Assembly: GCA_034189165.1 (NCBI GenBank)
Contig: JAXHVN010000011.1
Coordinates: forward strand, 62,001 to 126,000
Length of the DNA: 64,000 bases
Reading direction: 5' to 3'
Origin: JAASSS01 sp021767745
GTDB lineage: Bacteria; Pseudomonadota; Gammaproteobacteria; UBA5335
Shown piece by piece: positions 34,909-44,705 of this stretch (position 1 is its first letter; every line of letters starts with the position of its first letter). The notes below the pieces were generated by a model. It saw nothing but the letters and a program-made list of their open reading frames with translations. It was not told where the DNA came from and ran no database searches. The position numbers and the translations under genes are program-made.

Positions 34909-34934
34909 GCCAGCGCCACCGACAACGGACGTCA

Positions 34935-36983
34935 GTGCCTGCCAAGCTTCACAACCGACTCGCCGACAGCGCCAGTCCCTACCTGCGTCAGCACGCCGCC
35001 AACCCGGTGGCGTGGCAGCCATGGGATGCCGCGGCGCTCGAGGCGGCGCAGTCGCTGCAGCGGCCAATCCTGCTGTCCATCGGCTATTCGACCTGTCACT
35101 GGTGCCACGTCATGGCACACGAGTCGTTCGAGGATCCGGCGACCGCCGCAGTCATGAACGCGCGCTTCGTGAACATCAAGGTGGATCGTGAACAGCGGCC
35201 CGACCTGGATCGCCTCTACCAGCAGCTGCACCAATTGATGCGCCACCGCGGCGGTGGCTGGCCGCTCACCGCCTTCCTGCATCCGGACTCGCAGGTGCCC
35301 TTCCTGATCGGCACCTACTTCCCGCCCGAGCCACGCCACGGCCTGCCGGCGTTCAGCGACCTGCTGCAGCAGGTCGCCGATTTCCATGCCGAGCATGCCG
35401 AAGAAATCGCCGCCGAGAAGACCGCCGTCCAGGCGCTGCTGACCCGCATCGAACCGCAGCAGCAGGCACTGCCGCAGCATGACCTCATCGCGCGGGCGCT
35501 CGCCGACTACCGGCTACAGGCGGATCGTAACCATGGCGGCCTGGCCGGTGCGCCCAAGTTCCCCCAGGCGCCGTTGCTGCGGGGGCTGTGGGCACTGCGG
35601 ACGCATGATCGACAGAGTGCCGCGCTGGTGGCGGAGGCCCTTGCCGGCATGGTGCACGGCGGGCTGTTCGACCAGTTGGGCGGCGGCTTCTTTCGCTATG
35701 CCGTGGATGCCACCTGGACCATCCCTCACTTCGAGAAGATGCTCTACGACAACGCACAGCTCCTGCCGCTGCTGGCCGAGGCGGGGCAGGATGCGGCGCA
35801 GCAGGCAGCCTTCAGCCGCGCCGCCACCCTGACCGCTGCGTGGCTGGCGCGCGAGCTGTCCACCAGCGACGGGGACTTCTTCGCCGCGCTGGATGCCGAT
35901 ACGCCGGCGGGAGAAGGCGCGTATTACGTCTGGACGCCGGCGCAAGTCGAGGCCGCCCTGCCTTCACCGGCAGCCACCGCCGCGATTCGTGCCTTCGGTC
36001 TGGACGGGCCGGCGAACTTCGAGGGGCGTTGGCACCTGACGTACCGGCAGGCGCTCGAGTCGCCACCGTCCGAAGCACTGGAGCAGGCACGACAGGCGCT
36101 GTTGCAGCGACGTCAGCAGCGTCCGGCGCCGGCCCGCGACGACAAAGTGCTCTGCAGCTGGAACGCCCTGACGATCACCGGCCTGACACATGCCGCCGCC
36201 CGGCTGCAGGCACCCGGCCTCGATGCACTCGCCGCCGGCGCCCATCGGGCCGTGCGCGCGCGTCTGTGGGACGGTGAGAAGCTGTCGGCGGGCTGGGCCT
36301 ATGGCGAGTGCCAGCAGGAGCGCTTCCTGAACGACTACGCCTATTTGCTGGAAGCAACCCTCGCGCGCCTCGCGGCGCACTGGCAGGATGCCGACCTGCA
36401 GTTCGCGCTCGCCCTGGCTGACCAGCTGCTGGCGGACTTCGAGGACACCACTCGCGGCGGCTTCTTCCAGACGCCCGCCACGCACGAGCCGTTGCTGCAC
36501 CGGGCCCGGCCCTTCGAGGACGAAGCGCTGCCCAGCGGCAACGGCATCGCCGCCATCGCGCTCTTGCATCTGGGGCATCTGCTGGGAGAGAGCCGCTATC
36601 TGGACGCGGCGGAACGTACCCTCGCCGCCGCCGGTAGCGCCATGGAGGCCGCGCCGCTGGCGCATGCCACACTGCTGCGGGCGCTCGATCACTTCCTGCG
36701 TCCGCCGCCGGTGGTGGTGGTACGGGTTGCGCCCTCAGAGGCAGCCCCCTGGCAGCGCGTGCTGACAGAACACGGCGCGCCGGGCTATCTCATCCCGCCG
36801 CAGGCCACGGCACTGCCGGGCGCCCTGGCCGCGCGCGCGCCGCGCCAGCATGCGGTTGCCTACCTGTGCCGCGGCCTGCACTGCGAAGCTCCGACCAGCA
36901 CACCAGAAGCGCTCGCCGCGGCGCTGGCGGCGCCGGTAGGCGATCAGCCGGCCGGCAGCGCGGCACCGAACGCGTCGCGGTAG
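34935..36983 (+). CDS. Thioredoxin-domain protein, DUF255/YyaL (SPATA20-like)
   Basis: A 682-residue cytoplasmic protein with an N-terminal thioredoxin-like domain (about 1-165) and a C-terminal alpha/alpha-toroid resembling GH76/GH88-type folds. The redox motif CHWC lies in GYSTCHWCHVMAHESF. The family is widely conserved, but its activity is not established. The GTG at 34935 matches the usual N-terminus (NRLADSASPYLRQHAANPVAW). The last 40 bases overlap the 3' end of the convergent pfkB-type gene. Confidence 0.92.
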   Translation: MPAKLHNRLADSASPYLRQHAANPVAWQPWDAAALEAAQSLQRPILLSIGYSTCHWCHVMAHESFEDPATAAVMNARFVNIKVDREQRPDLDRLYQQLHQLMRHRGGGWPLTAFLHPDSQVPFLIGTYFPPEPRHGLPAFSDLLQQVADFHAEHAEEIAAEKTAVQALLTRIEPQQQALPQHDLIARALADYRLQADRNHGGLAGAPKFPQAPLLRGLWALRTHDRQSAALVAEALAGMVHGGLFDQLGGGFFRYAVDATWTIPHFEKMLYDNAQLLPLLAEAGQDAAQQAAFSRAATLTAAWLARELSTSDGDFFAALDADTPAGEGAYYVWTPAQVEAALPSPAATAAIRAFGLDGPANFEGRWHLTYRQALESPPSEALEQARQALLQRRQQRPAPARDDKVLCSWNALTITGLTHAAARLQAPGLDALAAGAHRAVRARLWDGEKLSAGWAYGECQQERFLNDYAYLLEATLARLAAHWQDADLQFALALADQLLADFEDTTRGGFFQTPATHEPLLHRARPFEDEALPSGNGIAAIALLHLGHLLGESRYLDAAERTLAAAGSAMEAAPLAHATLLRALDHFLRPPPVVVVRVAPSEAAPWQRVLTEHGAPGYLIPPQATALPGALAARAPRQHAVAYLCRGLHCEAPTSTPEALAAALAAPVGDQPAGSAAPNASR

Positions 36984-37882
36984 CGGCGGTCAATCTCGGC
37001 GAAGGTGAAGCGGTGATTCTGCGTTCCGTGCACCGCGACCTTCAGACTGCCCAGCAGCGACGCTAGCCGGCCGGTGGTCGGCCAGTCATACCCCTGTTCG
37101 AGTCCGAACAGCAGTCCCGCCCGATAGGCATCACCACACCCCGTCGGATCCGCCACCCGCACCGGCGGCACCGGCGGGATCTCATGGCGAGCCCCCCCGG
37201 CGAGGATCTGCGAGCCCTTGCCGCCGTGCGTGATCACCAGGGCCTCGACCTCTCCCGCCAGCCTCTCGAGCGACCAGCCGGTACGTTCCTGCATCACCGC
37301 CGCCTCATACTCGTTCAGCGCCAGCCAGCTGGACTGCTGCACCAGCTGCCGCAGCGCCTCGCCGTCGAACATCGGCAGCCCCTGCCCGGGATCGAACAGG
37401 AACGGGATGCCGGCCTCGGCGAACTGGCGCGCGTGCGCCAGCATGCCCTCACGACCATCCGGCGCGATGACGCCGCGGGCGATGCCCTCGCGTGGTACCT
37501 CGTTGAGGTGAGCGAAGTTCATGGCACCGGGATGAAAGGCAGTGATCTGATTGTCGTCGATGTCAGTGGTGATATAGGCCTGTGCGGTGAAGGCATCCTC
37601 GATGGTCCGCACGTAGCGCGTGTCGATCTGCTGCTCGGCCAACCAACGCGCGTAGGGCGCGAAGTCGTGGCCGACGGTGCCCATCGGCACACCGTGCCCG
37701 CCCAGCAGCTGCAGATTGTAGGCGATGTTGCCGGCGCAGCCGCCGAACTCCCGGCGCAGCTCGGGCACGAGGAAGGCCACGTTCAGCATGTGGACCTTCT
37801 CGGGGAGGACATGGTCGCGGAAGCGTTCGGGGAACACCATGATGGTGTCGTAGGCGAAGCTGCCGCAGATCAGGGCCGTCAT
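36944..37882 (-). CDS. PfkB family carbohydrate (possibly adenosine) kinase
   Basis: A 312-residue ribokinase-fold kinase. The N-terminal GG-containing motif is GGCAGNIAYNLQLLGG, and the C-terminal signature with the catalytic aspartate is DPTGCGDAYRAGLL. The pattern resembles adenosine-kinase-like proteins often annotated simply as carbohydrate kinase. It is the last gene of the gcv transcript and starts four bases before the gcvPB stop (overlap). An adenosine kinase would suit a genome with ahcY, which releases adenosine; this is an inference from context. Confidence 0.85.
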   Translation of the reverse strand: MTALICGSFAYDTIMVFPERFRDHVLPEKVHMLNVAFLVPELRREFGGCAGNIAYNLQLLGGHGVPMGTVGHDFAPYARWLAEQQIDTRYVRTIEDAFTAQAYITTDIDDNQITAFHPGAMNFAHLNEVPREGIARGVIAPDGREGMLAHARQFAEAGIPFLFDPGQGLPMFDGEALRQLVQQSSWLALNEYEAAVMQERTGWSLERLAGEVEALVITHGGKGSQILAGGARHEIPPVPPVRVADPTGCGDAYRAGLLFGLEQGYDWPTTGRLASLLGSLKVAVHGTQNHRFTFAEIDRRYRDAFGAALPAG

Positions 37883-39390
37883 GCATCATCCTCGGTCGTG
37901 GGGTCTGCTGGTAACGGCCGATGGCGCAGGTCCAGCGTGCGCGCCGCCCGCACCTCGTCCAGCCGGCGCACCGGCAGCTGTTCCGGCGCCGCCTGCAGGC
38001 GCGCGAGATCCGACTGCGCCAGGGCCAGCAGCGCCTGCATCGCCTCGATGAAGCCGTCCAGCGTCTGCCTGTCCTCCGTCTCGGTCGGCTCGATGAGCAG
38101 GCATTCCGGCACCAGCAGGGGGAAGTAGATCGTCGGCGCATGGATGCCAAAGTCGAGCAGGCCCTTGGCAAAGTCGGTGGCCGTGGCGCCAGTCTGCTTG
38201 TGCAGCGCGCTCAGGGTCAGCAGGAATTCATGCGTCGCCCGGCGCCTCGGCAGCGCCGGCTGAAAGCCGACCTCCTGCAACCGCGCCAGCAGATAGTTCG
38301 CGTTCAGGGTGGCGTAGTCGGCAACCCGGCCCATGCCCTCGCGGCCAAGCAGCCGGGCGTAGATATAGGCCCGCAGCAGCACTCCCGTGTTGCCCATGAA
38401 GGTGGACAGCCGGCCGATGCTGGCCGGCAGATCGTCCTCCCCGGCCAGCCGATAGCCCGCAGCCGCCTCGATGACGTGCGGCACCGGCAGGAAGGGTCGC
38501 AGACGCTCGGCGACGCCGACCGCGCCGGCGCCCGGCCCGCCGCCACCATGCGGCGTGGAGAAGGTCTTGTGCAGGTTCAGGTGCAGGACATCGAAGCCCA
38601 TGTCGCCCGGGCGCACCTTGCCGAGGATGGCGTTGAGATTCGCCCCATCGTAATAGAGCAGCCCGCCCGCCTCGTGCACCAGCCGGGCGATCCGCTCGAT
38701 CTGCCGCTCGAACACCCCGAGTGTAGACGGGTTGGTCAGCATGATCGCCGCCGTCTGCGGACCGAGCGCCGCAGCCAGCGCCGCGAGATCGACATCGCCG
38801 TCGGCGCCGGTCGGAATCTCGCGTACCCGATAGCCACACATCACCGCCGTGGCGGGGTTGGTGCCATGGGCGGCATCCGGCACCAGCACCTCGACCCGCT
38901 CGGTGTCGCCGCGCGCCTGGTGGTAGGCGCGGATCATCGCCATGCCGGCGAACTCGCCCTGGGCCCCGGCCATCGGCGTCAGGCTCACCGCCGCCATGCC
39001 GGTAACCGCCGCCAGCAGCTCCTGCAGCTCGAACAGGGTCTGCAGCAGACCCTGCATCGAACTCGCCGGCGCCAGCGGATGCAGCTCGGCGAATCCCGGC
39101 AGCTGCGCCAGCGCGTTCGCCGCCCGCGGGTTGTACTTCATCGTGCACGAACCGAGCGGATAAAAGTGCGTGTCGATGCTGAAGTTGCGCTGCGACAGAC
39201 GGGTGTAGTGGCGCACCACCTGCAGCTCGGAGACCGCCGGCAGCGCGGGCACATCCTCGCGCAACGCCGCGGCGAGGTCGGCCGTGTCGCCGGTCCGCTC
39301 GGGCCGCTGCGGCCACTGCGAGCGCGCCTGGCGCCCGGGGGCGCCGAGCTCGAAAATCAGCGGCTCGCCCGCCTGCCGCGCCACGCTCAT
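37879..39390 (-). CDS. gcvPB: Glycine dehydrogenase (decarboxylating) subunit 2
   Basis: The 503-residue C-terminal half of the P-protein, encoded separately. It carries the PLP-binding lysine in HLNLHKTFSTPHGGGGPG and the conserved SCTMKYNP segment. P-protein decarboxylates glycine and passes the methylamine to lipoyl-GcvH. I chose the ATG at 39390 (MSVARQAGEPLIFEL), which overlaps the gcvPA stop as ATGA; the longer open frame runs into gcvPA. The two subunits form an alpha2beta2 enzyme. Confidence 0.95.
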   Translation of the reverse strand: MSVARQAGEPLIFELGAPGRQARSQWPQRPERTGDTADLAAALREDVPALPAVSELQVVRHYTRLSQRNFSIDTHFYPLGSCTMKYNPRAANALAQLPGFAELHPLAPASSMQGLLQTLFELQELLAAVTGMAAVSLTPMAGAQGEFAGMAMIRAYHQARGDTERVEVLVPDAAHGTNPATAVMCGYRVREIPTGADGDVDLAALAAALGPQTAAIMLTNPSTLGVFERQIERIARLVHEAGGLLYYDGANLNAILGKVRPGDMGFDVLHLNLHKTFSTPHGGGGPGAGAVGVAERLRPFLPVPHVIEAAAGYRLAGEDDLPASIGRLSTFMGNTGVLLRAYIYARLLGREGMGRVADYATLNANYLLARLQEVGFQPALPRRRATHEFLLTLSALHKQTGATATDFAKGLLDFGIHAPTIYFPLLVPECLLIEPTETEDRQTLDGFIEAMQALLALAQSDLARLQAAPEQLPVRRLDEVRAARTLDLRHRPLPADPTTEDDA

Positions 39391-40739
39391 GCCAGCGCCT
39401 CGCGCAGGGCCGTGCGATAGCGGGCAAGATCCTCCGCCTCGCGCTGCTCGGTGGTGCAGGCGAGCAGCGTCGGGCCGAGCTCGGGGTACCACGCATCCAG
39501 CACCACCCCCCCCAGCACGCCGGCGGCCAGCATGCCGTCGCGTACCATCGCCGCCGGCTGTGGCAACGCCAGCGCAGCCTCGTGGAAGTGCGGCCCGGTG
39601 AACCGCGGTCGAACGCCCTCGGGCGCCAGCAGATCCAGCAGCTCGCGCAGTCGTGCATGACTGGCCACGGCCACGCGGCGCAGACCCTCGCCGCCCATCA
39701 GCGCCAGGTAGATCGTCGCCGCGGTCACCATCAGGCCCTGGTTGGTACAGATGTTGGAGGTGGCCCGGCCGCGGCGAATGTGCTGTTCGCGCGGCTGCAG
39801 CGTCAGCGTGTAGCCGACCCGGCCCTCCAGATCGCGGGTGCGCCCCACGATGCGCCCTGGCATCTGCCGCACATGCGCCTGCCGCGCCGCCATGAAGCCG
39901 AAATAGGGGCCGCCGGCAGCGAGGGGCACGCCAAGCGGCTGGCCCTCGCCGACGACGATGTCAGCCCCCGGGCCGCTACCCCAGCGGCCGGGCGGCTGCA
40001 ACAACGCCATGGCGATCGGATTGACTGCCGCAATCGTCAGTGCCTGCCGTTCCTGCGCCCAGTCGACCAGCGCATCGACCGGCTCGATCACCCCGAACAC
40101 GTTCGGCTGCGGCACGACCAGTGCGGCGATGGGCGTGGCATCGAGCGCCGCCAGCGCTGCGAGGTCGACCTGCCCGGTCTGCCGGTCGTAATCGACCTCG
40201 ACCAGCTCGATCTGTTGTGGCGCCGTCAGCGTGCGCACAGCCTGCCGATAGTGCGGGTGCAGACTGCGCGGCAGCAGCACGCATCCGGGCCGGCGCGCCA
40301 GCCGCACGGCCATCAGCACCGCCTCGGCCAGCGCAGAGGCGCCGTCGTAGAGGGAGGCGTTGGCGACTTCCATGTCCAGCAACGTGGTCAGCATGGACTG
40401 GAACTCGTAGATCACCTGCAACGTGCCCTGGCTCGCCTCGGCCTGATAGGGGGTGTAGGCACTGTAGAACTCGCCCCGCGTGGCGATCTGCCAAACCGCC
40501 GCCGGCACGTGGTGATCGTAGGCACCGGCACCGGCGAAGCACACGGGCAGCTCGTTCCGGCCCGCCCGCGCCCGCAGCAGGCGCGTGACGCCCGCCTCGT
40601 TCAGCCCGGGCGGCACCGCGTCGAGCGGCGGCGCCCGCAGCGTCGCCGGCACCTCGTCGAACAGCGCTTCGATCGAGTCCACGCCGATCGCCGCCAGCAT
40701 GGCGGCCGTGTCGGCCTCGGTGTGCGGGATGAACGGCAT
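39387..40739 (-). CDS. gcvPA: Glycine dehydrogenase (decarboxylating) subunit 1
   Basis: The 450-residue N-terminal half of the glycine cleavage P-protein. The N-terminus MPFIPHTEADTAAMLAAIGV and the motifs PYQAEASQGTLQVIYEFQ and NASLYDGASALAEA are typical of this subunit. It pairs with gcvPB, with which it overlaps by four bases. The two-gene arrangement differs from the single fused gcvP of E. coli. Confidence 0.95.
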   Translation of the reverse strand: MPFIPHTEADTAAMLAAIGVDSIEALFDEVPATLRAPPLDAVPPGLNEAGVTRLLRARAGRNELPVCFAGAGAYDHHVPAAVWQIATRGEFYSAYTPYQAEASQGTLQVIYEFQSMLTTLLDMEVANASLYDGASALAEAVLMAVRLARRPGCVLLPRSLHPHYRQAVRTLTAPQQIELVEVDYDRQTGQVDLAALAALDATPIAALVVPQPNVFGVIEPVDALVDWAQERQALTIAAVNPIAMALLQPPGRWGSGPGADIVVGEGQPLGVPLAAGGPYFGFMAARQAHVRQMPGRIVGRTRDLEGRVGYTLTLQPREQHIRRGRATSNICTNQGLMVTAATIYLALMGGEGLRRVAVASHARLRELLDLLAPEGVRPRFTGPHFHEAALALPQPAAMVRDGMLAAGVLGGVVLDAWYPELGPTLLACTTEQREAEDLARYRTALREALA

Positions 40740-40741
40740 GC

Positions 40742-41128
40742 TCAGTCGGCGAGGCTGGCGCGGTAGCCCTCGGCGTCGAGCAGGCGCTCCAGCTCCGCCG
40801 TATCGTTCGGCTGCAGGCGGAAGATCCAGCCCTCGCCGTAGGGCGACTCGTTCAGCCGCTCGGGAGCATCGCCCAGCGCCTCGTTGACCTCGACCACCTC
40901 ACCGGCGAGCGGCGCGTAGATGTCGGAGGCGGCCTTCACCGATTCCACCGTGGCGCACGGATCGGCCGCGGCGACCTGCGCGCCGACGGTCGGCAGCTCC
41001 ACGAAGACGACGTCCCCGAGCGCCTCCTGGGCGTGATCGGTGATGCCGACCGTGACCGCGCCATCCTCGTCCTGCCGCGCCCACTCATGCGTGCGGGCAT
41101 AGCGTAGCGATGCGGGCATCTCGCTCAT
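40742..41128 (-). CDS. gcvH: Glycine cleavage system H protein
   Basis: A 128-residue lipoyl carrier protein that shuttles the aminomethyl group between P, T and L proteins. The lipoylation lysine is in ESVKAASDIYAP. The fold signature GITDHAQEALGDVVFVELP is intact. I chose the ATG at 41128, with AAGGAA just upstream, over a short in-frame extension. It is three bases from gcvPA, confirming a single transcript. Confidence 0.96.
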   Translation of the reverse strand: MSEMPASLRYARTHEWARQDEDGAVTVGITDHAQEALGDVVFVELPTVGAQVAAADPCATVESVKAASDIYAPLAGEVVEVNEALGDAPERLNESPYGEGWIFRLQPNDTAELERLLDAEGYRASLAD

Positions 41129-41179
41129 GAAGATTCCTTGCACTGACTGCCCCGCGACGGGGCGTGGATCATGGGTTTC

Positions 41180-42256
41180 TCAGGCCGACATGGGCGCCGG
41201 CGCACGCGGTGCTCGGCGCACGAACGGCGGCCGGACTTTCAGCGCCGGCAGCCAGCGGCCGCGCACGCTCACCTCACAGGCACCATCGGCAGCGTCGGGC
41301 ACCTGGGCCAGCGCGATCGACTGCGAGAGCACCGGCGACCAGCCGCCGCTGGTGATCCGGCCTTCGGCGCCATCGGCAAAGCGCACGTGCTGCCCCGCCC
41401 GCATGACGCCGGGCGCCTGCAGCACCAGGCCACACTGATGCGTGATGGGCGTCACCGTCTCGAGCGCCTGTCGACCGACGAAGTCCCTCGCCGGATCGTC
41501 CAGATCGACGGTCCAGCCCAGGCGCACCTGGGCGGGCAGCGTCGCCTCGTCCATGTCCGCCCCGTACAGGTTCAGCCCGGCCTCCAGCCGCAGCGTATCG
41601 CGGGCACCGAGCCCGGCAGGAACGGCGCCGGCCACGACGGCGCGCTGCCACAGCCCGCCGGCCTCGGTCGCCGGCAGAATGATCTCGAAGCCGTCCTCAC
41701 CCGTATAGCCGGTGCGGCCGAGCCACCAAGGCTCGCCCTCCCCCGGCTGCGACTGACCGGTGAAGGGCCGCCAGCGATCGACCTCGCGGCCCAGCAACCC
41801 GGCCATGATGCCCGCCGCCGCCGGCCCCTGCAGCGCGAGGATCGCCACGTCGTCCCGCAGGGACCAGCCACTGGCCGGCAGCAGCGCCGCGTACCGCTCG
41901 GCGACGCGCTCGCGCGTGCCGGCGTTGGAGACGACACGAAAGCCCGCCTCGCCGCGATGGTACAGGATCAGGTCATCGACGATGCCGCCGCGCTCGTTCA
42001 GCAGGCAGCCGTACTGCGCCTGGCCAGGCGTCAGTCGGGCGATGTCGAAGGCGAACAGCGTGCGCAGCGCCGGCGCCAGGGTCGGGGCGAAGTCGGCAAC
42101 CCGCATGTGCGAGACATCGAACAATCCGGCGCGCTCCCGCACCGCGTGATGCTCATCGAGCTGTGAACCGTAGTGCAGCGGCATCTGCCAGCCGGCGAAG
42201 GGCACCATGCGGGCACCGGCCGCGGTATGCCGCTCGTACAGGGGCGTGCGCCGCAT
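41180..42256 (-). CDS. gcvT: Aminomethyltransferase (glycine cleavage T protein)
   Basis: A 358-residue tetrahydrofolate-dependent T protein releasing ammonia and forming methylene-THF. The N-terminus RRTPLYERHTAAGARMVPFAGWQMPLHY is typical, and the folate-binding region near GRTGYTGEDGFEI is intact. The ATG at 42256 has AGGAG about six bases upstream; the TTG at 42274 in the same frame is less likely. Its start lies inside the end of the ubiI-like gene, so there is no room for a glycine riboswitch directly upstream. Confidence 0.96.
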   Translation of the reverse strand: MRRTPLYERHTAAGARMVPFAGWQMPLHYGSQLDEHHAVRERAGLFDVSHMRVADFAPTLAPALRTLFAFDIARLTPGQAQYGCLLNERGGIVDDLILYHRGEAGFRVVSNAGTRERVAERYAALLPASGWSLRDDVAILALQGPAAAGIMAGLLGREVDRWRPFTGQSQPGEGEPWWLGRTGYTGEDGFEIILPATEAGGLWQRAVVAGAVPAGLGARDTLRLEAGLNLYGADMDEATLPAQVRLGWTVDLDDPARDFVGRQALETVTPITHQCGLVLQAPGVMRAGQHVRFADGAEGRITSGGWSPVLSQSIALAQVPDAADGACEVSVRGRWLPALKVRPPFVRRAPRAPAPMSA

Positions 42257-42266
42257 GGCTGGCTCC

Positions 42267-43505
42267 TCAGACAAAATCGATTACGTCCTTCAGGCGCGCC
42301 GGATCCGGCGCCGCCAGGCTCGGCAGATCCCCGCTGAAACCGCTGGCCTCATTGACGATGCGGCGCTTGAGCGGCCCGAGCCGGTCCGTGGCCGCGAGCC
42401 CCGCGCGGCGGATGCGCCGGGTCCAGGGCGCCGAGGTGCCGAACAGCCGCTTGAAGCCATCGAGAGTGAGCGAGACCATCAGGTTCTCGCCGCGTCGCCA
42501 GCGCGCGTAGCGCGCCAGTACCCGCCGATCCGCCCAATCCTCTCCCGCCGCGCGCGCGGCCACCAGCACGTCGGTCAGCGCCGCGGCGTCCATCAGACCG
42601 AGGTTCGCCCCTTGGCCGGCCAGCGGATGCACCGCATGCGCGGCATCGCCGACCAGGGCGACGCGCGGGCCGACGTAGTCCACCGCATGGCGATACTGCA
42701 GCGGGAAGGCCGCCCGCGGCCCGGCTCCCGTCAGGCGGCCCAGACGCCCGGCGCTGGCTGCCTGCAGGGCGTTCAGGAAGTCGTCCGGCGATGCCGCCAG
42801 CAGGCGTTCGGCAGCCGGTTCATCGTTGCTCCACACCACGGCGCAGCGCCCATCGGCCAGCGGCAGGAAGGCGAGCGGCCCGGTCGGCAGGAAATGCTGC
42901 CAGGCGGTATCCCGGTGGCCGCCGCCCGGATGGATGCCGCAGACGATCGCCCGCTGCCCATAGGCATGACCCACGCTCGCGATCCGCGCCATGCCGCGCA
43001 CCCGCGAGGTGGCGCCGTCGGCACCGACCACCAGCCGCGCCCGCCAGCGCCGACCCGCGGCGTCGACCTCGACCGCCCCGCCCGTCCAGTCAATGCGCCC
43101 GAGCGGCGCGTGTTCGTGCAGTTGCACCGTCTCGTGGGCGGTAGCGGCGTCCACGGCCGCCCGTTGCAGCGCCTGATTCTCCACAATGCTGCCCAGTCGG
43201 TCCGCCGGCAGGGCAGCGGCATCGAAGTCGATGCTCGCGGCGCCGTCCCAGACGTGCATGTGCCGATAGCCCGCCACGCGGCCGGCACGCGCCATGGCCG
43301 GCCAGATGTCGAGCCGGCGCAGCATCCGCTCGCTGGCGAGCGAGAGCGCCGTCACCCGGGTGTCGAGTTCGCCCTGCGGGGCCGGGGGCACCGCGCCGGC
43401 CTCCAGCAGCGTGACGGCGAATCCCGCCTGCCCGAGCGCCGCGGCAAGGCTGGCGCCGACCATGCCGGCGCCGACGACGAGCACATCCGTTGCGGCCGCG
43501 TTCAT
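42267..43505 (-). CDS. ubiI: UbiH/UbiI family FAD-dependent hydroxylase, UbiI/VisC-like
   Basis: A 412-residue class A flavin monooxygenase of ubiquinone biosynthesis, probably the C5 hydroxylase by position next to ubiH. The FAD-binding loop VVGAGMVGASLA is at the N-terminus, VGADGATSRVR is the DG motif and GDAAHAVHPLAGQGANLG is the second FAD motif. It overlaps ubiH by four bases. The gene order ygfB-pepP-ubiH-ubiI-gcvT is the same as in E. coli. Confidence 0.9.
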   Translation of the reverse strand: MNAAATDVLVVGAGMVGASLAAALGQAGFAVTLLEAGAVPPAPQGELDTRVTALSLASERMLRRLDIWPAMARAGRVAGYRHMHVWDGAASIDFDAAALPADRLGSIVENQALQRAAVDAATAHETVQLHEHAPLGRIDWTGGAVEVDAAGRRWRARLVVGADGATSRVRGMARIASVGHAYGQRAIVCGIHPGGGHRDTAWQHFLPTGPLAFLPLADGRCAVVWSNDEPAAERLLAASPDDFLNALQAASAGRLGRLTGAGPRAAFPLQYRHAVDYVGPRVALVGDAAHAVHPLAGQGANLGLMDAAALTDVLVAARAAGEDWADRRVLARYARWRRGENLMVSLTLDGFKRLFGTSAPWTRRIRRAGLAATDRLGPLKRRIVNEASGFSGDLPSLAAPDPARLKDVIDFV

Positions 43506-44698
43506 GCCGGCAGATGCTCGGGCAGGCCGATCGCCGGGCGGGCGAAGGCCCGCTTGGCCGCCGGCGCCAGATCCAGCCCCAGCATGCCGAGGCTGCGCAG
43601 ATGACCCAGCGTACCCGGCGCCCGCTCGAACAGGCGCGGCAGCCAGTGGGTAAAGCGGGTGACTGCCGCGCGACGCGGCGCAGTCAAGGCTGCGTAGCGG
43701 CGTACGAGGGCGGCGGCGCCGGGGTCGCCCGGCTGCTGGCGCATCACCTCGGCCAGCCGCATGGCCTCGAACAGGCTGAGATTGAAGCCCTGCGCCGCGA
43801 TGGGATGCACCGCGTGCGCGGCGTTGCCGGTCAGCACGACGCGCTCATCCACCAGCCGTTCGGCGTGCAGTCCCTGCAGCGGCCAGCGCGCCAGCCGGCC
43901 GATCTGCGTAAACCCGCCTAGGCGCTGCCCGAAGGCGGCGGAGGCCGCCGCCGCCAGCGCCGCTGGCGGCTGTGCCAGCAGCGCCGGCACGGCTGTGTTC
44001 GGCACGGTCCAGACCACGGCGACCCGCCGCTCCAGCGGCAGGACCGCGAGCGCACCACAGCCGGTGAATCGCTCATGCGCCCAACCGGCGGTGTCCTGCC
44101 GCGGCGTGGCATTGAACACCAGTGCCGTCTGCTCGTAGTCGTAGCGGCGCACCGGGATCCCGAGCGCGGCGCGCAGCGGCGACTCGGCGCCATCGGCCAC
44201 CACCAGCAACCGCGCCATCACGGTATGTTCCCCATCGGCTGCACTCAGGCGCAGCGTGACGCCGTCGGCGCGCCGCAGCGGTGCCTGCACCTCGGCGGGG
44301 TTGAACAGGTGCACGTTGTCCAGCGACTGCACCCGCGCCTGCAGCGCACGGCCGAGCACGCGATTGGGCAGCGTATAGCCGAACGCGGCGAGCTCGTGAT
44401 CGGCCGCGTGCAGGCGCACCACGCCGAGCTTGCCGCGCTCACTGACATGGATGTGCCGGATCGGCCGGGCGGCTTCGGCCAGCGCCGGCCACACCCCGAG
44501 CCGGGCCAGCGACACCGCCGATGCCAGACTCAGCGCAGAACTGCGCTCGTCGTAGTGCGGCGCCTGCTGCGCCTGCACGGGCACCCGCTCGACCAGGGCG
44601 ATGTCCAGCCCGGTGCTGGCCAACGCGCAGGCGAGGCTGCTGCCGACCAGACCGCCGCCGGCGATCAGCACATCGAACCGCAACGTGGATGAACTCAT
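43502..44698 (-). CDS. ubiH: UbiH, 2-octaprenyl-6-methoxyphenol hydroxylase
   Basis: A 398-residue FAD-dependent hydroxylase acting at the C1 position of the ubiquinone ring. The FAD loop LIAGGGLVGSSLA, the DG motif VADGAESPLRAALG and a GNAAHAVHPIAAQGFNL motif are visible; Asn in place of Asp in the last motif is also found in E. coli UbiH, which supports the assignment. I chose the ATG at 44698; the upstream extension overlaps pepP coding sequence. Confidence 0.9.
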   Translation of the reverse strand: MSSSTLRFDVLIAGGGLVGSSLACALASTGLDIALVERVPVQAQQAPHYDERSSALSLASAVSLARLGVWPALAEAARPIRHIHVSERGKLGVVRLHAADHELAAFGYTLPNRVLGRALQARVQSLDNVHLFNPAEVQAPLRRADGVTLRLSAADGEHTVMARLLVVADGAESPLRAALGIPVRRYDYEQTALVFNATPRQDTAGWAHERFTGCGALAVLPLERRVAVVWTVPNTAVPALLAQPPAALAAAASAAFGQRLGGFTQIGRLARWPLQGLHAERLVDERVVLTGNAAHAVHPIAAQGFNLSLFEAMRLAEVMRQQPGDPGAAALVRRYAALTAPRRAAVTRFTHWLPRLFERAPGTLGHLRSLGMLGLDLAPAAKRAFARPAIGLPEHLPA

Positions 44699-44705
44699 GG
44701 CGGGC

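Noticed and set aside
42257..42300. Glycine riboswitch before gcvT
   Set aside because: gcvT overlaps the ubiI coding region, leaving no leader for a tandem glycine riboswitch.
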